From UBA7488 sp964414185 (GTDB taxonomy: Bacteria; Pseudomonadota; Alphaproteobacteria; CAAHEQ01; UBA3637): a stretch of DNA of 64,000 bases. The notes beneath the pieces are model-generated. The model was not told the DNA's origin. It saw only the letters and a list, made by a program, of their open reading frames with translations, and searched no databases. The stretch covers positions 152,511-216,510 of the forward strand of contig CAYPVK010000001.1 in assembly GCA_964414185.1 (NCBI GenBank), in the 5' to 3' direction. This document shows, piece after piece, positions 10,085 through 18,537 of this stretch. A program made the position numbers and the translations under genes. How positions within the stretch are numbered: the first letter of the stretch is position 1; every line of letters begins with the position of its first letter.

Positions 10085-11830
10085 CTATTGAACACGGATG
10101 ACCGAGCATGTGAAGCCGCGACGACCGAGTTTTTGACATAATTTGTCTCCGGCCGAAACGCTCTTCATCGGACCGATGCGCAAACGGAAGAGTTCTTTAA
10201 CATCTCCGTCAGCCGTCGTATCGACCGAGTAGAACGGTTCATAGCCTTTGAGCAAATCTTCGTTTTTGGACAAAATATCTTCCCAAGTAGCTTCCAATGT
10301 TGCAATATCGGCATTTGAGGCCAATTCAACGGAAATGCTTTCCGGACCTGTTGTAAATTGCGTGGTTTTTGAAGCGGACGATTTCGTTGTCGTTACTTGG
10401 TTAATGACGCCGACAATGCCCGATGAAGCCGACGGTTGATATTTTACTTCGGCCGGAATGGCGGGCAACGGTGCCATTTGTTCTTGGATAAGTAATGTGT
10501 CTGCCGCATTCGTACCCATTGCGTTGGCATCGGTTGTGGCGATGATTTGTTCAATTTCGGATTTACGCAAAATGGTTTTTCCGTCCATGGACAAAGCCGC
10601 TTGGCGTTGATAGTCGCTGGACAAATCCAAACCGGCAGCCGTTGTTTGAGCACCGGCAGCTGCGGTTTGATCCCCGGCAGCACTCGTATTTTGGTAATCC
10701 GGTTGCGGGGCGGCGTGCCATCTGCGTGCTTCGGATCCGCTGTAATCGGTGTATTCCAAACCGGAAGCCGGGTCACGGCGCAATTTCAAACAAATAATTT
10801 TTTTACCGTTTCTTAAAACCAAATCGCCGATTGCTTCAACAACAATCAAACGACTGTTCGGCCCGCGTGTGCGGAAACCGACCGGGACTTCGGAATCTTG
10901 GACGATTAAACTGACAACGGGACGTTGTGTCATCGTCAATGCTTTCGGTCCCAAATCAATATAGGTAAAGATGTCATCGCGCCATACTTTATCCGGCGCA
11001 ATATCGACCGCGTCGGGATCCGGTAAAAAGATTTCAATGTCAAAGCGGAATTTTTCCGGATCAACGGGAATGGTTTTTAACCAATCTTTCGGCGCTGTTG
11101 AAGCCGTATTCAGGCCCAATTGGGGATTTTGCGAACCGCCCGGCGTTAAAGAAGAGCCTGTCGAAGCCCAGCCCGGAGCACCCGCGTTGCCCGTACCACC
11201 TGAGCCGGCAGTGGTCGTGGCACCATTAAAATTTCCGAGGGTACCCCCTGCGGATTGCGGTGTATATTTCGGTCCGACCAAAACGTCAACAACGTTGGAA
11301 GTAATTTTGTCCGTGTTGTATGTTTCGGAACGCAAATAGAACACATAACGGTTACCCGAACGGCCGAAAATAATCATATTGCTGTCAACGCCAATGTATG
11401 ACGGGTCGGCGTAAACGAGGAGAGAGTTTGGCGCAGCAATTTCGCCGCCGAATGATTCGGGAGAACCGATGTGGACTTTTTCAATAAGTTCCCATGTCGG
11501 CAGGTTGATCAATGTCATCATCCCTTCGCGCAAACGAATGGGCAAAACGACTTCCGGCGTCCAAGTGTATCTGGAATAGCCGGGTTTGCTTTGGCCTTCG
11601 CCCATATGGGAAAGCGGATCATTCCAAGCCTTTTGTTGCATGCCCAGCGAATGGATGTAACCCAAGTTCATTGCGTCATATTCGCCCGATGTTTGGGCAA
11701 TGGCATCGGACAGTTGCATTTCTTCAACATCCGTCGGCAGCATTTGTTGGGCGCTTGCGCCGAATGCTGTCAAAAGACAGATGCTGACAGCACCAAGCCA
11801 ATTTAATTTTCTGTTGTTTGATTTTAACAT
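10085..11830 (-). CDS. virB9: VirB9/TrbG-family T4SS protein with C-terminal SPOR domain
   Basis: This is the outer-membrane-complex subunit that partners VirB7 and VirB10. Residues 1-28 are a signal peptide (cut near ASA-QQ). The VirB9 N-terminal beta-domain runs from about 75 to 190 (VVLPIRLREGMMTLINLP, RYVFYLRSE). A Gly/Ala/Thr-rich linker follows, then the VirB9 C-terminal domain at about 285-375 (VWRDDIFTYIDLGP, RLIVVEAIGDLVLRNG). The last 80 residues match a SPOR domain (FRLRIGPMKSVSAGDKLCQK, ending FTCSVIRVQ), which normally binds denuded peptidoglycan. VirB9 is usually about 290 residues, so 581 is long. The start at 11830 has AAAGGAG upstream. Confidence 0.87.
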   Translation of the reverse strand: MLKSNNRKLNWLGAVSICLLTAFGASAQQMLPTDVEEMQLSDAIAQTSGEYDAMNLGYIHSLGMQQKAWNDPLSHMGEGQSKPGYSRYTWTPEVVLPIRLREGMMTLINLPTWELIEKVHIGSPESFGGEIAAPNSLLVYADPSYIGVDSNMIIFGRSGNRYVFYLRSETYNTDKITSNVVDVLVGPKYTPQSAGGTLGNFNGATTTAGSGGTGNAGAPGWASTGSSLTPGGSQNPQLGLNTASTAPKDWLKTIPVDPEKFRFDIEIFLPDPDAVDIAPDKVWRDDIFTYIDLGPKALTMTQRPVVSLIVQDSEVPVGFRTRGPNSRLIVVEAIGDLVLRNGKKIICLKLRRDPASGLEYTDYSGSEARRWHAAPQPDYQNTSAAGDQTAAAGAQTTAAGLDLSSDYQRQAALSMDGKTILRKSEIEQIIATTDANAMGTNAADTLLIQEQMAPLPAIPAEVKYQPSASSGIVGVINQVTTTKSSASKTTQFTTGPESISVELASNADIATLEATWEDILSKNEDLLKGYEPFYSVDTTADGDVKELFRLRIGPMKSVSAGDKLCQKLGRRGFTCSVIRVQ

Positions 11831-12467
11831 AACCCGTTTCTCCTTTGTTAACAAAACTCTAAATAATAACATAAATCAAAAATGATGATAAAGTCCAGTA
11901 AAAAATACATAAAACTGTACATTTATGCCTTTTTTTGCATCTTCATATGCCAAAGGGGCGGCAATTTGGTTTTTTGCCGGCTTAAGTTTAAAAGCGTTTA
12001 AGGGACAAATAAGCATATTTTTGTGTGTATTCATAAAGTTCTTTTCATTCGTTATTTTCGGACATTCCAATTAAATGAAGTCTTATATTCGCTCTTTTTA
12101 TCCGAAAAATCAACCTTTGAAATGCCTGAAACGGCACTCTTTTCGTTTTTTTTGCCTTTTGTCAATATCTATGTATTCAAATTATAGAGCGAAGGGACTT
12201 TTCACGGCTCATCCGTTTTTTGAGGGGATGTCCGAAAGGATTGGCATTGCAAAAAATGGCGGGCAAATTTGAAAAATTTTTTTGTGTCGAGCTTTTTTGG
12301 GCAAATTAAGTTTATTTTTTAATCAATTTTATAAAGGTGACCGGCTATTTGCGTGTTTTAATTCGGCATGCAAATTGTCAACGGGGAAATAAAAAGTTTA
12401 GCGGTATTAAAAATTTAAATGCCGACAAAAATGTCATGATTGAAATGTGTTGCCTAACAAATTCTTG
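11831..12467. other. 637-bp gap between virB9 and virB8, no gene seen
   Basis: I find no credible coding frame in this AT-rich stretch on either strand; the short frames at 11876-12070 and 12075-12272 lack ribosome sites and protein-like composition. It holds the ribosome site of virB9 and probably a promoter for virB9-virB10-virB11. One near-consensus minus-strand TTGACA (complement of 12376-12381) lacks a good -10. The gap is unusual inside an otherwise tightly packed locus. Confidence 0.5.
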
Positions 12468-13184
12468 TTATTTAATCGCTTGCATACCGAATTTGACAAC
12501 CGTAAATCCGAGCGGATTTTTAAGGCGTTGCGACCATCTTAACCCTTCGCGATGCGGGCGGAATTCAATTTGCAACGTGGCGCGCCAACGAGATACGACC
12601 GGCTCGGATGAACCTTGCTTCATATCGGACAATTCCAATTCGGCTTGCCAAATTTCTTCGCGTGCATTCGGTGCCGTTAATTTAACGACGGTCAAAATTC
12701 GCACATTTCTTGTAAAACCTTCTCGCTTGGCTTGTGCAATCAAAGCATCCGACGTTGCGGAAAATTCTTGGAAAACGGAAGGGGCGCTTTCCCAACTGAT
12801 AATGCCGTCAATTCCCCAAATGTTTTCAAGTGCCGGAATATTGGTCCCGACCGTAAAACGGGCTAATAAATATTGGCGGATGAATGATTCGGCCAAAATG
12901 TCTTTGTTTATATCAGCATCGTTGGGGCGTACCACCGTAATGATTTGTTCGTCTTTGTCTTGGGTGCTGAGATAAAAAGGTTGGACCCGCACCAACGGTA
13001 CCAATGAAAATAAGGCACCCAACAAGATAATATTTGCCAAAAACGACACGATACAAACAAGGGCAAAAGTCCTTGCCATCCATAAGTACCGCCGTTCTTT
13101 AACCGCTTCTTCGGAAATATCGCTTTCCAAATGGGGTTGATAAGCTTGCGGATTTTGAATCGTATCATCGGGCGTTTTTTTCAT
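12468..13184 (-). CDS. virB8: VirB8-family T4SS inner-membrane protein (copy 1)
   Basis: This 238-aa bitopic protein has a cytoplasmic tail (1-35), one membrane helix (about 37-60) and a periplasmic NTF2-like domain. Family evidence is the helix-to-periplasm transition LVPLVRVQPFYL and the late sequence RWRATLQIEFRP followed by NPLGFTVVKF, which match the end of VirB8. VirB8 is a scaffold contacting VirB9 and VirB10. It lies 33 bases after the small lipoprotein gene and is followed by the 637-bp gap. A second, diverged VirB8 is encoded two genes upstream, a duplication also known from Rickettsiales. Confidence 0.87.
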   Translation of the reverse strand: MKKTPDDTIQNPQAYQPHLESDISEEAVKERRYLWMARTFALVCIVSFLANIILLGALFSLVPLVRVQPFYLSTQDKDEQIITVVRPNDADINKDILAESFIRQYLLARFTVGTNIPALENIWGIDGIISWESAPSVFQEFSATSDALIAQAKREGFTRNVRILTVVKLTAPNAREEIWQAELELSDMKQGSSEPVVSRWRATLQIEFRPHREGLRWSQRLKNPLGFTVVKFGMQAIK

Positions 13185-13217
13185 TTTAAATGCCGGGTAC
13201 TTTTTAAATATGTGAAA

Positions 13218-13397
13218 TTATGAAAACCATTCGGGCAGTTCGGGAGCTTGGTCCAATTGCAGGCAAGCGCACGGAGATTTTTTAAGTTCGGAATAATCCG
13301 GACCAATGCCGACCGTTTCTTTTTCATAAATCGAATTGCATGCCGCAACGGCCAAAGCGCCCGCAACAGTCAATAATAATAATAAATATTTGTTCAT
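13218..13397 (-). CDS. VirB7-like small lipoprotein (59 aa)
   Basis: The frame starts at an ATG at 13397 with AAGGAG seven bases upstream. The product begins MNKYLLLLLTVAGALAVAAC, a textbook lipoprotein signal with the lipobox A-V-A-A-C at Cys20, and ends after 39 mature residues rich in acidic residues and containing a C-A-C pair (Cys43 and Cys45). Size, lipobox and position beside virB8 and virB9 fit VirB7, which anchors VirB9 in the outer membrane. Sequence similarity to known VirB7 cannot be judged because the family is so short, so the function is inferred from context. Confidence 0.72.
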   Translation of the reverse strand: MNKYLLLLLTVAGALAVAACNSIYEKETVGIGPDYSELKKSPCACLQLDQAPELPEWFS

Positions 13398-13497
13398 TTT
13401 CTGACTCCTTAATTATTCTTTTTTTCTTTTCTAACCCGATATTTTTTTCAATGTAGCACATAAAATTAAATTATCCAAACAAAAAATTATCCGACCT

Positions 13498-14145
13498 TTA
13501 TTTTTTCACACCTTCATTATAGCTGTAGATGAAAAAACCGTAAGGATTTGAAAAATCCGTCCGATACCAACCCAAATGCGGCGCACTGGCGCTTTCTAAC
13601 ACGGCTACTTTTGTCTGTTTTGTCGCAACGCCTCCCGTCAAACGGTAGACGTCAAATTCAATCGTCCAAGTATCGTTGTGGCGTTCCATACGGCGAATAT
13701 CGACATTTTGCGTGAATTCAAGCGTCCTTACTTTTTCGGGCAGTTCGCCTAAGCTTTTGTAAAAATCTTCATATACGGCGGGAGTGGACATTTGCCCGAT
13801 AACGCCGAAACCGCTCCAGCGGAATTTCATTTCTTCTTCATCCGGAACGAAAAAGTAACGGTTGGTAATATAACTGCGTATCAACATTTCTTCAATCAAA
13901 TTTTTATCCGAAATGTCCGCGTTGAACGGTTCCGCCTGAATAAATTGGCTGGAATTCATCGGCGAAGTTAAAACCTGAGCAACAATGGTCAAATTGGGTG
14001 CCATTTGCATCAGTGTCAAAACGAAAAATAAATTTAAGCCGATTAAAACGGAAGCAATAATCATCCAAAATTTGGCAAGTGCTTCGGCATAATTCGGATT
14101 GCTTTTGTCGGGCTTTCCCGGTATTTTTATCGGTTTGAGTGCCAT
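13498..14145 (-). CDS. virB8: VirB8-family T4SS protein (copy 2)
   Basis: This 215-aa protein has a short cytoplasmic tail, a membrane helix at about residues 27-50 and a periplasmic domain with VirB8-like features (VRTLEFTQNVDIRRMERHND, late NPYGFFIYSY matching NPLGF of copy 1). The start at 14145 is preferred over an in-frame ATG seven codons upstream: it overlaps the previous stop by one base (TAATG) behind GGCGGGG, suggesting translational coupling. The two copies differ strongly, so they probably form distinct subunits. An IcmL/DotI-type assignment is possible, since DotI has the same fold. Confidence 0.8.
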   Translation of the reverse strand: MALKPIKIPGKPDKSNPNYAEALAKFWMIIASVLIGLNLFFVLTLMQMAPNLTIVAQVLTSPMNSSQFIQAEPFNADISDKNLIEEMLIRSYITNRYFFVPDEEEMKFRWSGFGVIGQMSTPAVYEDFYKSLGELPEKVRTLEFTQNVDIRRMERHNDTWTIEFDVYRLTGGVATKQTKVAVLESASAPHLGWYRTDFSNPYGFFIYSYNEGVKK

Positions 14146-15644
14146 TATACCCCGCCATTTAAACATTTTTTATCAATACGTTTGTCTTGCTTTTTCTTTT
14201 CTTCGGCAGCAAATTTTTCCTGCTCTTCAATCAAAGCATCCGTTGCCGCCGCTTCCGCCAACAGTTGATCGACATTTGCGGCATTGATTTGTGTAATGTA
14301 CGTTTTGCCGTTCGCGTCTTTTTTCAAAGCATCAATGATTGTTTGAAACGAATATTCAAGCGGATGACCTTTAATATTTTTTTCGATTTTGTCAATCAAC
14401 GCCAACTTTTCGGATTTTAAACGGTTTTGTAAATTTTCAAAAGTCTTTTCATCTTTTATGTTAAGTGATTCAACCGAAGCTTGGATGCCGTCCCGGTCAA
14501 GCCCTTCTTGTAAAACATTTGCGAATTCGGATACTTCCAATGCAGCGACTTCCAACATTTTTTTTGCGCCGTCAACTTTCTTTTTTTGTTGTTGATATAC
14601 ATTTAACCTGTTATTTTGATCGCTCACATCACGCGCCGAAACTTCATCTTTAAGCTTAAAACTGCGCGCTCTGAAATCCCGAGCCAATTCACCTTTTGTA
14701 TTATAGTTGGCAAAATTGTTTTCAATTTGTTTTTGCCACGGTTCGGGCCAAGCGGGAAAAATTTGATGCGATTGTTCCACATCGCCGATGTATAAAACGC
14801 TTTCTTCCACGGGCGGCAACGGCCGTGGCGGTACTTCGGGCGGATTTTTCAATTCTGCGGGAACCGTTAACGCACGTTTCGGATCGGCCGCCGTCAATTT
14901 TGCCAAATAAGCATTATGGGCCGCGACCATTTCATCGGCGCGGTTGTAATCATATTTGACTTCGTCCGCAACAGCAGGCCTCATTTGCGGCGGTACGCCG
15001 AAATAAGCGTTTAATTTCGTATACTTATCGTTATATTTTTGGTCATACAAAAATTTTTGGTCTTCCCATAAAGGAAAAGAGGGCGATTTCGGCGCTTTTC
15101 GCGTACCCCATTTGTCTTGGTTGGCATAAACGTCCGTTAAAATTTCATTGCCCAACGACCAATGTACCAACATTTCGGAAATTTCTCTGTCGGAATAGTT
15201 ATTGATGTCTGTTTTTTTCTCAAGAGTTTTTGCTGTCGACACTTCGGATGAATTGACATAAATGGCCAAATCTTTTTCGCGTTGGTCATAGGTCGACGTT
15301 ATTTTGTTCCACACTTCTTCGGGATTTTTAAATTGTTCTTGCAATCTTTTAATATTGCATTCGTTCATCGCGTCAAATTGTTTTTGTGCCGTTTGCAGTT
15401 CATCCAATCGTTCCAATCGGTCTTTCATGGCTTTTTTTAATTGCGGAATGCGCGATTGCGTCAAATGAATGTCCAAAGCTTGGCTTACGAGATATTCAAC
15501 GGGGACGGTTTCTTTGACCGGTTCTTCTTTAACGGGGGGAGGCGTGACTTTTACAAACGTAAAATTGTTTGACCCGTTTGCAAATGCAGGCATTAAAAGA
15601 ATACCTAAAGTGCCGGCCATTAAAGTTATTCCCAATTTGTTCAT
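14145..15644 (-). CDS. Exported coiled-coil protein of the T4SS locus (unknown)
   Basis: This 499-aa protein has a signal peptide (cut near AFA-NG at about 22-23), a proline-rich patch (VTPPPVKEEP) and then long, charged, predicted helical regions including a probable coiled coil in its last third. It ends in a Lys-rich stretch with one cysteine. I recognise no family. Its last base overlaps the start of virB8 copy 2, so it is part of the secretion operon. It could be a periplasmic assembly factor, a surface component or a substrate; nothing in the sequence decides. Confidence 0.75.
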   Translation of the reverse strand: MNKLGITLMAGTLGILLMPAFANGSNNFTFVKVTPPPVKEEPVKETVPVEYLVSQALDIHLTQSRIPQLKKAMKDRLERLDELQTAQKQFDAMNECNIKRLQEQFKNPEEVWNKITSTYDQREKDLAIYVNSSEVSTAKTLEKKTDINNYSDREISEMLVHWSLGNEILTDVYANQDKWGTRKAPKSPSFPLWEDQKFLYDQKYNDKYTKLNAYFGVPPQMRPAVADEVKYDYNRADEMVAAHNAYLAKLTAADPKRALTVPAELKNPPEVPPRPLPPVEESVLYIGDVEQSHQIFPAWPEPWQKQIENNFANYNTKGELARDFRARSFKLKDEVSARDVSDQNNRLNVYQQQKKKVDGAKKMLEVAALEVSEFANVLQEGLDRDGIQASVESLNIKDEKTFENLQNRLKSEKLALIDKIEKNIKGHPLEYSFQTIIDALKKDANGKTYITQINAANVDQLLAEAAATDALIEEQEKFAAEEKKKQDKRIDKKCLNGGV

Positions 15645-15689
15645 GTCCTTACCTTTCTTTTTTTATTCGGGTACGTGCTTATCTGCCGT

Positions 15690-15821
15690 TTACCCGTTTT
15701 CCATTTTTCCCATTTTTTCGGCTCTGCGATTAGTTGATTCATCAAGAGCCTTATTGACGCTTTCGGGGGACAAATCGTCGACTTGTGCCGATTCGGCTTT
15801 TTCCTCGGTGCCTGTTTTCAA
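15690..15821 (-). CDS. Possible 43-aa acidic peptide with a module shared by neighbours
   Basis: The frame could start at the TTG at 15821, with GGGAG 14 bases upstream, which is far. It encodes a hydrophilic peptide containing VDDLSPESVNKALDES. That resembles the C-terminal EDLSISSDELDKEV of the 547-aa protein and EDLSMSQDEINREI of the 253-aa protein. It has no signal peptide. It may be a real small gene, a separated C-terminal module of the upstream 342-aa protein, or chance. Confidence 0.3.
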   Translation of the reverse strand: MKTGTEEKAESAQVDDLSPESVNKALDESTNRRAEKMGKMENG

Positions 15822-15840
15822 AGACTTGTTTTTTACTCCC

Positions 15841-15929
15841 TTAATCTTTCGGCTCGGCCGGGTTGTTTGCATCAAAAGGGCCACCGGTATAATATCCCGT
15901 ATCCTTATTAGCCGTATCTAAAGATGAGG
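15841..15929 (-). repeat. Duplicated gene-end segment, copy A
   Basis: These 89 bases encode the C-terminal tail of the 342-aa protein and match 16882-16970 at 78 of 89 positions, without gaps and including the stop codon. Differences cluster in two codon groups, while the part encoding GGPFDANNPAE is nearly unchanged. Confidence 0.85.
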
Positions 15930-16869
15930 ACGGCAACGGGACGGAAGACCCTTCGGCGGAACTTGTGACATCTCCGGGTTCTTCGATTTCAATCATCTCC
16001 GATACATATTCCATCTCTTTGATGGCCTGAACCGTATTCGCTTTTAAGCGCATTGCCATGATTTGTTGTTGCATTGTCAACAGTTCGTCCCACAACAGTC
16101 GGACCGAAATGTTATTTTTAATGGCCGCGCCCATATTGTGCCCCGTTGCGGGGACGATACCCGACGTCGATTGAGAGTTATTTGTCGATGTTTCGGGCGC
16201 ATCGGCGGCCCCTTGTTGAATGGTTACCATTAATTCATCCAATTCCTTCGCAAGGCGTTCCAAATCTGCCAGATAATTTTTGGCAACCAATGCTTTGGCC
16301 AGACCATCAATCGCTTCTTGTTGCGCGATGTATGCTTTTTGTTGTTCTTCCAAAGTGCGTCCTTGCAAAGTCCCGTCAACCGACAATAATTCATTTGCTT
16401 TCGCCGCCGCTCTTTTTTCGATTGCACCCTTTGTTTCGGCGACATTCGTCATAACGGGTGATGTGCCGGCCGCTCCGATTTTCCCGGAAACGGTTTTGCC
16501 GTTACTGCCACTTTTATCGGCAACGGTAAGGTTATATGATTTATTGGCTTCAATGCCGGTGGATTTATCCCTTAAATTCGGTGACTTGAAATCTTTAAGG
16601 CCGATTTTATCTAACCCCTTTGACATGCCTCCCCACGCTTTTTGCATATATTTGTCAATCCAAGCGGCGGCATCGGACAGCCATTTCGATACGGTTTGCC
16701 AAACCGTACCCAAGATACCTTTAATCCAAGCACCGGCATCTTGAACGCTTTGCCCGCCCATTTGAAGCAAACAAACCACATCACAAGCCTGCGCTTCTTG
16801 TTTAACGGGTACAAATACCAAAGCAAATGAAGTAATTATTACCGCAAAAAATAATTTTATCTTTGTCAT
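15841..16869 (-). CDS. Exported T4SS-locus protein, 342 aa, with shared C-terminal tail
   Basis: The protein has a signal peptide (cut near AQA-CD, about residue 28; the cysteine is not in a lipobox), a tryptophan-rich segment at about 45-80 (VWQTVSKWLSDAAAWIDKY), a helical middle and a Ser/Glu-rich end. The last 16 residues before Lys/Asp, YYTGGPFDANNPAEPK, are identical to the end of the adjacent 547-aa protein. No family is recognised; position between virB5-like genes and virB8 suggests a pilus-tip, periplasmic or secreted role. The start follows AAGGGGAAGATAA and is 12 bases from the upstream stop. Confidence 0.75.
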   Translation of the reverse strand: MTKIKLFFAVIITSFALVFVPVKQEAQACDVVCLLQMGGQSVQDAGAWIKGILGTVWQTVSKWLSDAAAWIDKYMQKAWGGMSKGLDKIGLKDFKSPNLRDKSTGIEANKSYNLTVADKSGSNGKTVSGKIGAAGTSPVMTNVAETKGAIEKRAAAKANELLSVDGTLQGRTLEEQQKAYIAQQEAIDGLAKALVAKNYLADLERLAKELDELMVTIQQGAADAPETSTNNSQSTSGIVPATGHNMGAAIKNNISVRLLWDELLTMQQQIMAMRLKANTVQAIKEMEYVSEMIEIEEPGDVTSSAEGSSVPLPSSSLDTANKDTGYYTGGPFDANNPAEPKD

Positions 16870-16881
16870 TTTATCTTCCCC

Positions 16882-16970
16882 TTACTCTTTCGGTTCGGCC
16901 GGATTGTTTGCATCAAAAGGTCCACCGGTATAATATCCCACGCCCTTATTAGCCACATCTGAAGATGAGG
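16882..16970 (-). repeat. Duplicated gene-end segment, copy B
   Basis: This is the partner of 15841-15929, encoding the C-terminal tail of the 547-aa protein. The segments just upstream of both genes also match (AAGGGGA then GATAAAATGACAAA), so duplication or gene conversion has involved the gene boundaries. Confidence 0.85.
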
Positions 16971-18525
16971 GCGTCAACCCAGCAGAGGAGCTCTCACCCG
17001 GATTGAGTGCATCGTTAAATGAATCCAGCGCCGAAGAAACCTCTTTGTCTAGTTCGTCCGAAGATATGGAAAGGTCTTCGGGTTTCGGCAACAAATAAAT
17101 CGGCTGTTTGATTAGTTCCATAATGGCTTCCAATTCAAACAGACGGATTTCAAGAGCGATTTCGGCCATTGTTTGTTTTGTCAAAGCAATCATGGTTTGC
17201 GTGTTGACATTTACATCATCGATAAAACCGCAACCGCTGGTCGGTGCCGTGGAAATGGATTTGGCATCCTCAATTAAAGCTTGTTGCATGCCGATGCTGA
17301 CCGATAATAGGTTTGAGTTGACTTCATGCAAATAATCTTGCTGTTTTTTTCTGAGTTTTTTATTGATTTCGGGTGTTAAAGTTGCCAAATCGTCATGATA
17401 AAAAGTGGATTTGATATAGTTGGTGGCAGAATCCCAATCTGTTTGAGACTTTCCCGGGGTTTCATTTTTAATATCCTTAATCATGTTTTCGTTAACGAAA
17501 TCAAATGCCAAATTCGTAATGGGTTTAAATTGTGCCATATAAGCCGGGCAATTTTCTTTGCCCGGATTTTCTTGTTGCGTTGAATCCGTTTGATTTGTCC
17601 CTGTTTGCGGATCTGCCGCTACCGCGGGGTTGCCGCCCATTGCTTCCAAAATTTTATCTTTTTCTTTCGCAATATCATCTTCAAGTTCGCCCGTTAATTT
17701 CTTTTGTACCTGTGCCAATGTTTTTTGCGTCGTTACAGTTGAAGACGTAACCGGAATCCCCGTGCCGGGCGTTGAAAATAAACTTGTGATGAGATTTTCG
17801 GCGACCTTTTTGGAAATCTCTTCAACTTGAGACCATGCCATGCTCATAGCCATTTGGCTTAATTGTTTCGGATCGGAAACAAATTCGGTCAATTTTTCCC
17901 CTTGATTCATTAAGGCCGATACGGTGCCGCCGACATCGGCAACGGTTTTCATCGTTCCTTCAACGGAACCGAGTATTTTTGTCCCATCGCCCGTTAATTC
18001 GGTAATATCGGATGAAGTTTTTAAACCCGTCCATTTATCAAATGTCTCGCTAAGCGAATTCGCCCCTTTTAAAATCTCTTCGCCCGTTTTGATTGAAAGG
18101 TCTCCGTTGGCAATTTTTGTATAAGTATCTTGCATGTCTGACAAATCGCTTGCCGCTTCGGTAGCATCTTTCATTGTGCCTGAAATAGACTTTGTAACTT
18201 TTGTATCGGCGATTTGATCAAAACTTTTCGTAATCGTATCGACACTTTTTACTGTATTTTTCGCCGTAGATCCTATATTATCGACGGAAACTTTCGTATT
18301 GATAACGGATGAAGCGGCATCCGTGGCGGATTTTGCCGTATTTGCCGTGCTGGTTACTTTATCTAACCCGCGTCCTACTTTTGCAATGGTAGCATTGGAC
18401 GAATTGGTTGCCGACGCGGTTGTGCTGCTTCCTGTTGTTGTGCTCGATTCGGCAAAAACGGGCAAAGCACATGTCAGTGAAAGGAAAGTCGCGGTCAATA
18501 ATGTATAAGCCAATTTGTTTGTCAT
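16882..18525 (-). CDS. Exported T4SS-locus protein, 547 aa, VirB5-position, with shared tail
   Basis: The signal peptide ends near VFA-ES (residue 25). Residues 26-120 are Ser/Thr/Ala-rich with heptad-like spacing, the middle is helical, and two cysteine pairs occur around residues 325 and 430. The region near residue 450 (TMIALTKQTMAEIALEIRLF) resembles the C-terminal helices of VirB5/TrbJ pilus-tip proteins. Near the end come the EDLSISSDELDKEV module and the YYTGGPFDANNPAEPK tail. It is spaced 12 bases from both neighbours, so it is cotranscribed. The VirB5-like role is inferred from context. Confidence 0.75.
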   Translation of the reverse strand: MTNKLAYTLLTATFLSLTCALPVFAESSTTTGSSTTASATNSSNATIAKVGRGLDKVTSTANTAKSATDAASSVINTKVSVDNIGSTAKNTVKSVDTITKSFDQIADTKVTKSISGTMKDATEAASDLSDMQDTYTKIANGDLSIKTGEEILKGANSLSETFDKWTGLKTSSDITELTGDGTKILGSVEGTMKTVADVGGTVSALMNQGEKLTEFVSDPKQLSQMAMSMAWSQVEEISKKVAENLITSLFSTPGTGIPVTSSTVTTQKTLAQVQKKLTGELEDDIAKEKDKILEAMGGNPAVAADPQTGTNQTDSTQQENPGKENCPAYMAQFKPITNLAFDFVNENMIKDIKNETPGKSQTDWDSATNYIKSTFYHDDLATLTPEINKKLRKKQQDYLHEVNSNLLSVSIGMQQALIEDAKSISTAPTSGCGFIDDVNVNTQTMIALTKQTMAEIALEIRLFELEAIMELIKQPIYLLPKPEDLSISSDELDKEVSSALDSFNDALNPGESSSAGLTPSSSDVANKGVGYYTGGPFDANNPAEPKE

Positions 18526-18537
18526 TTTATCATCCCC

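Noticed and set aside
12075..12272. A 65-aa plus-strand frame in the virB8-virB9 gap
   Set aside because: It has no ribosome site, opposes the operon and has an atypical composition.
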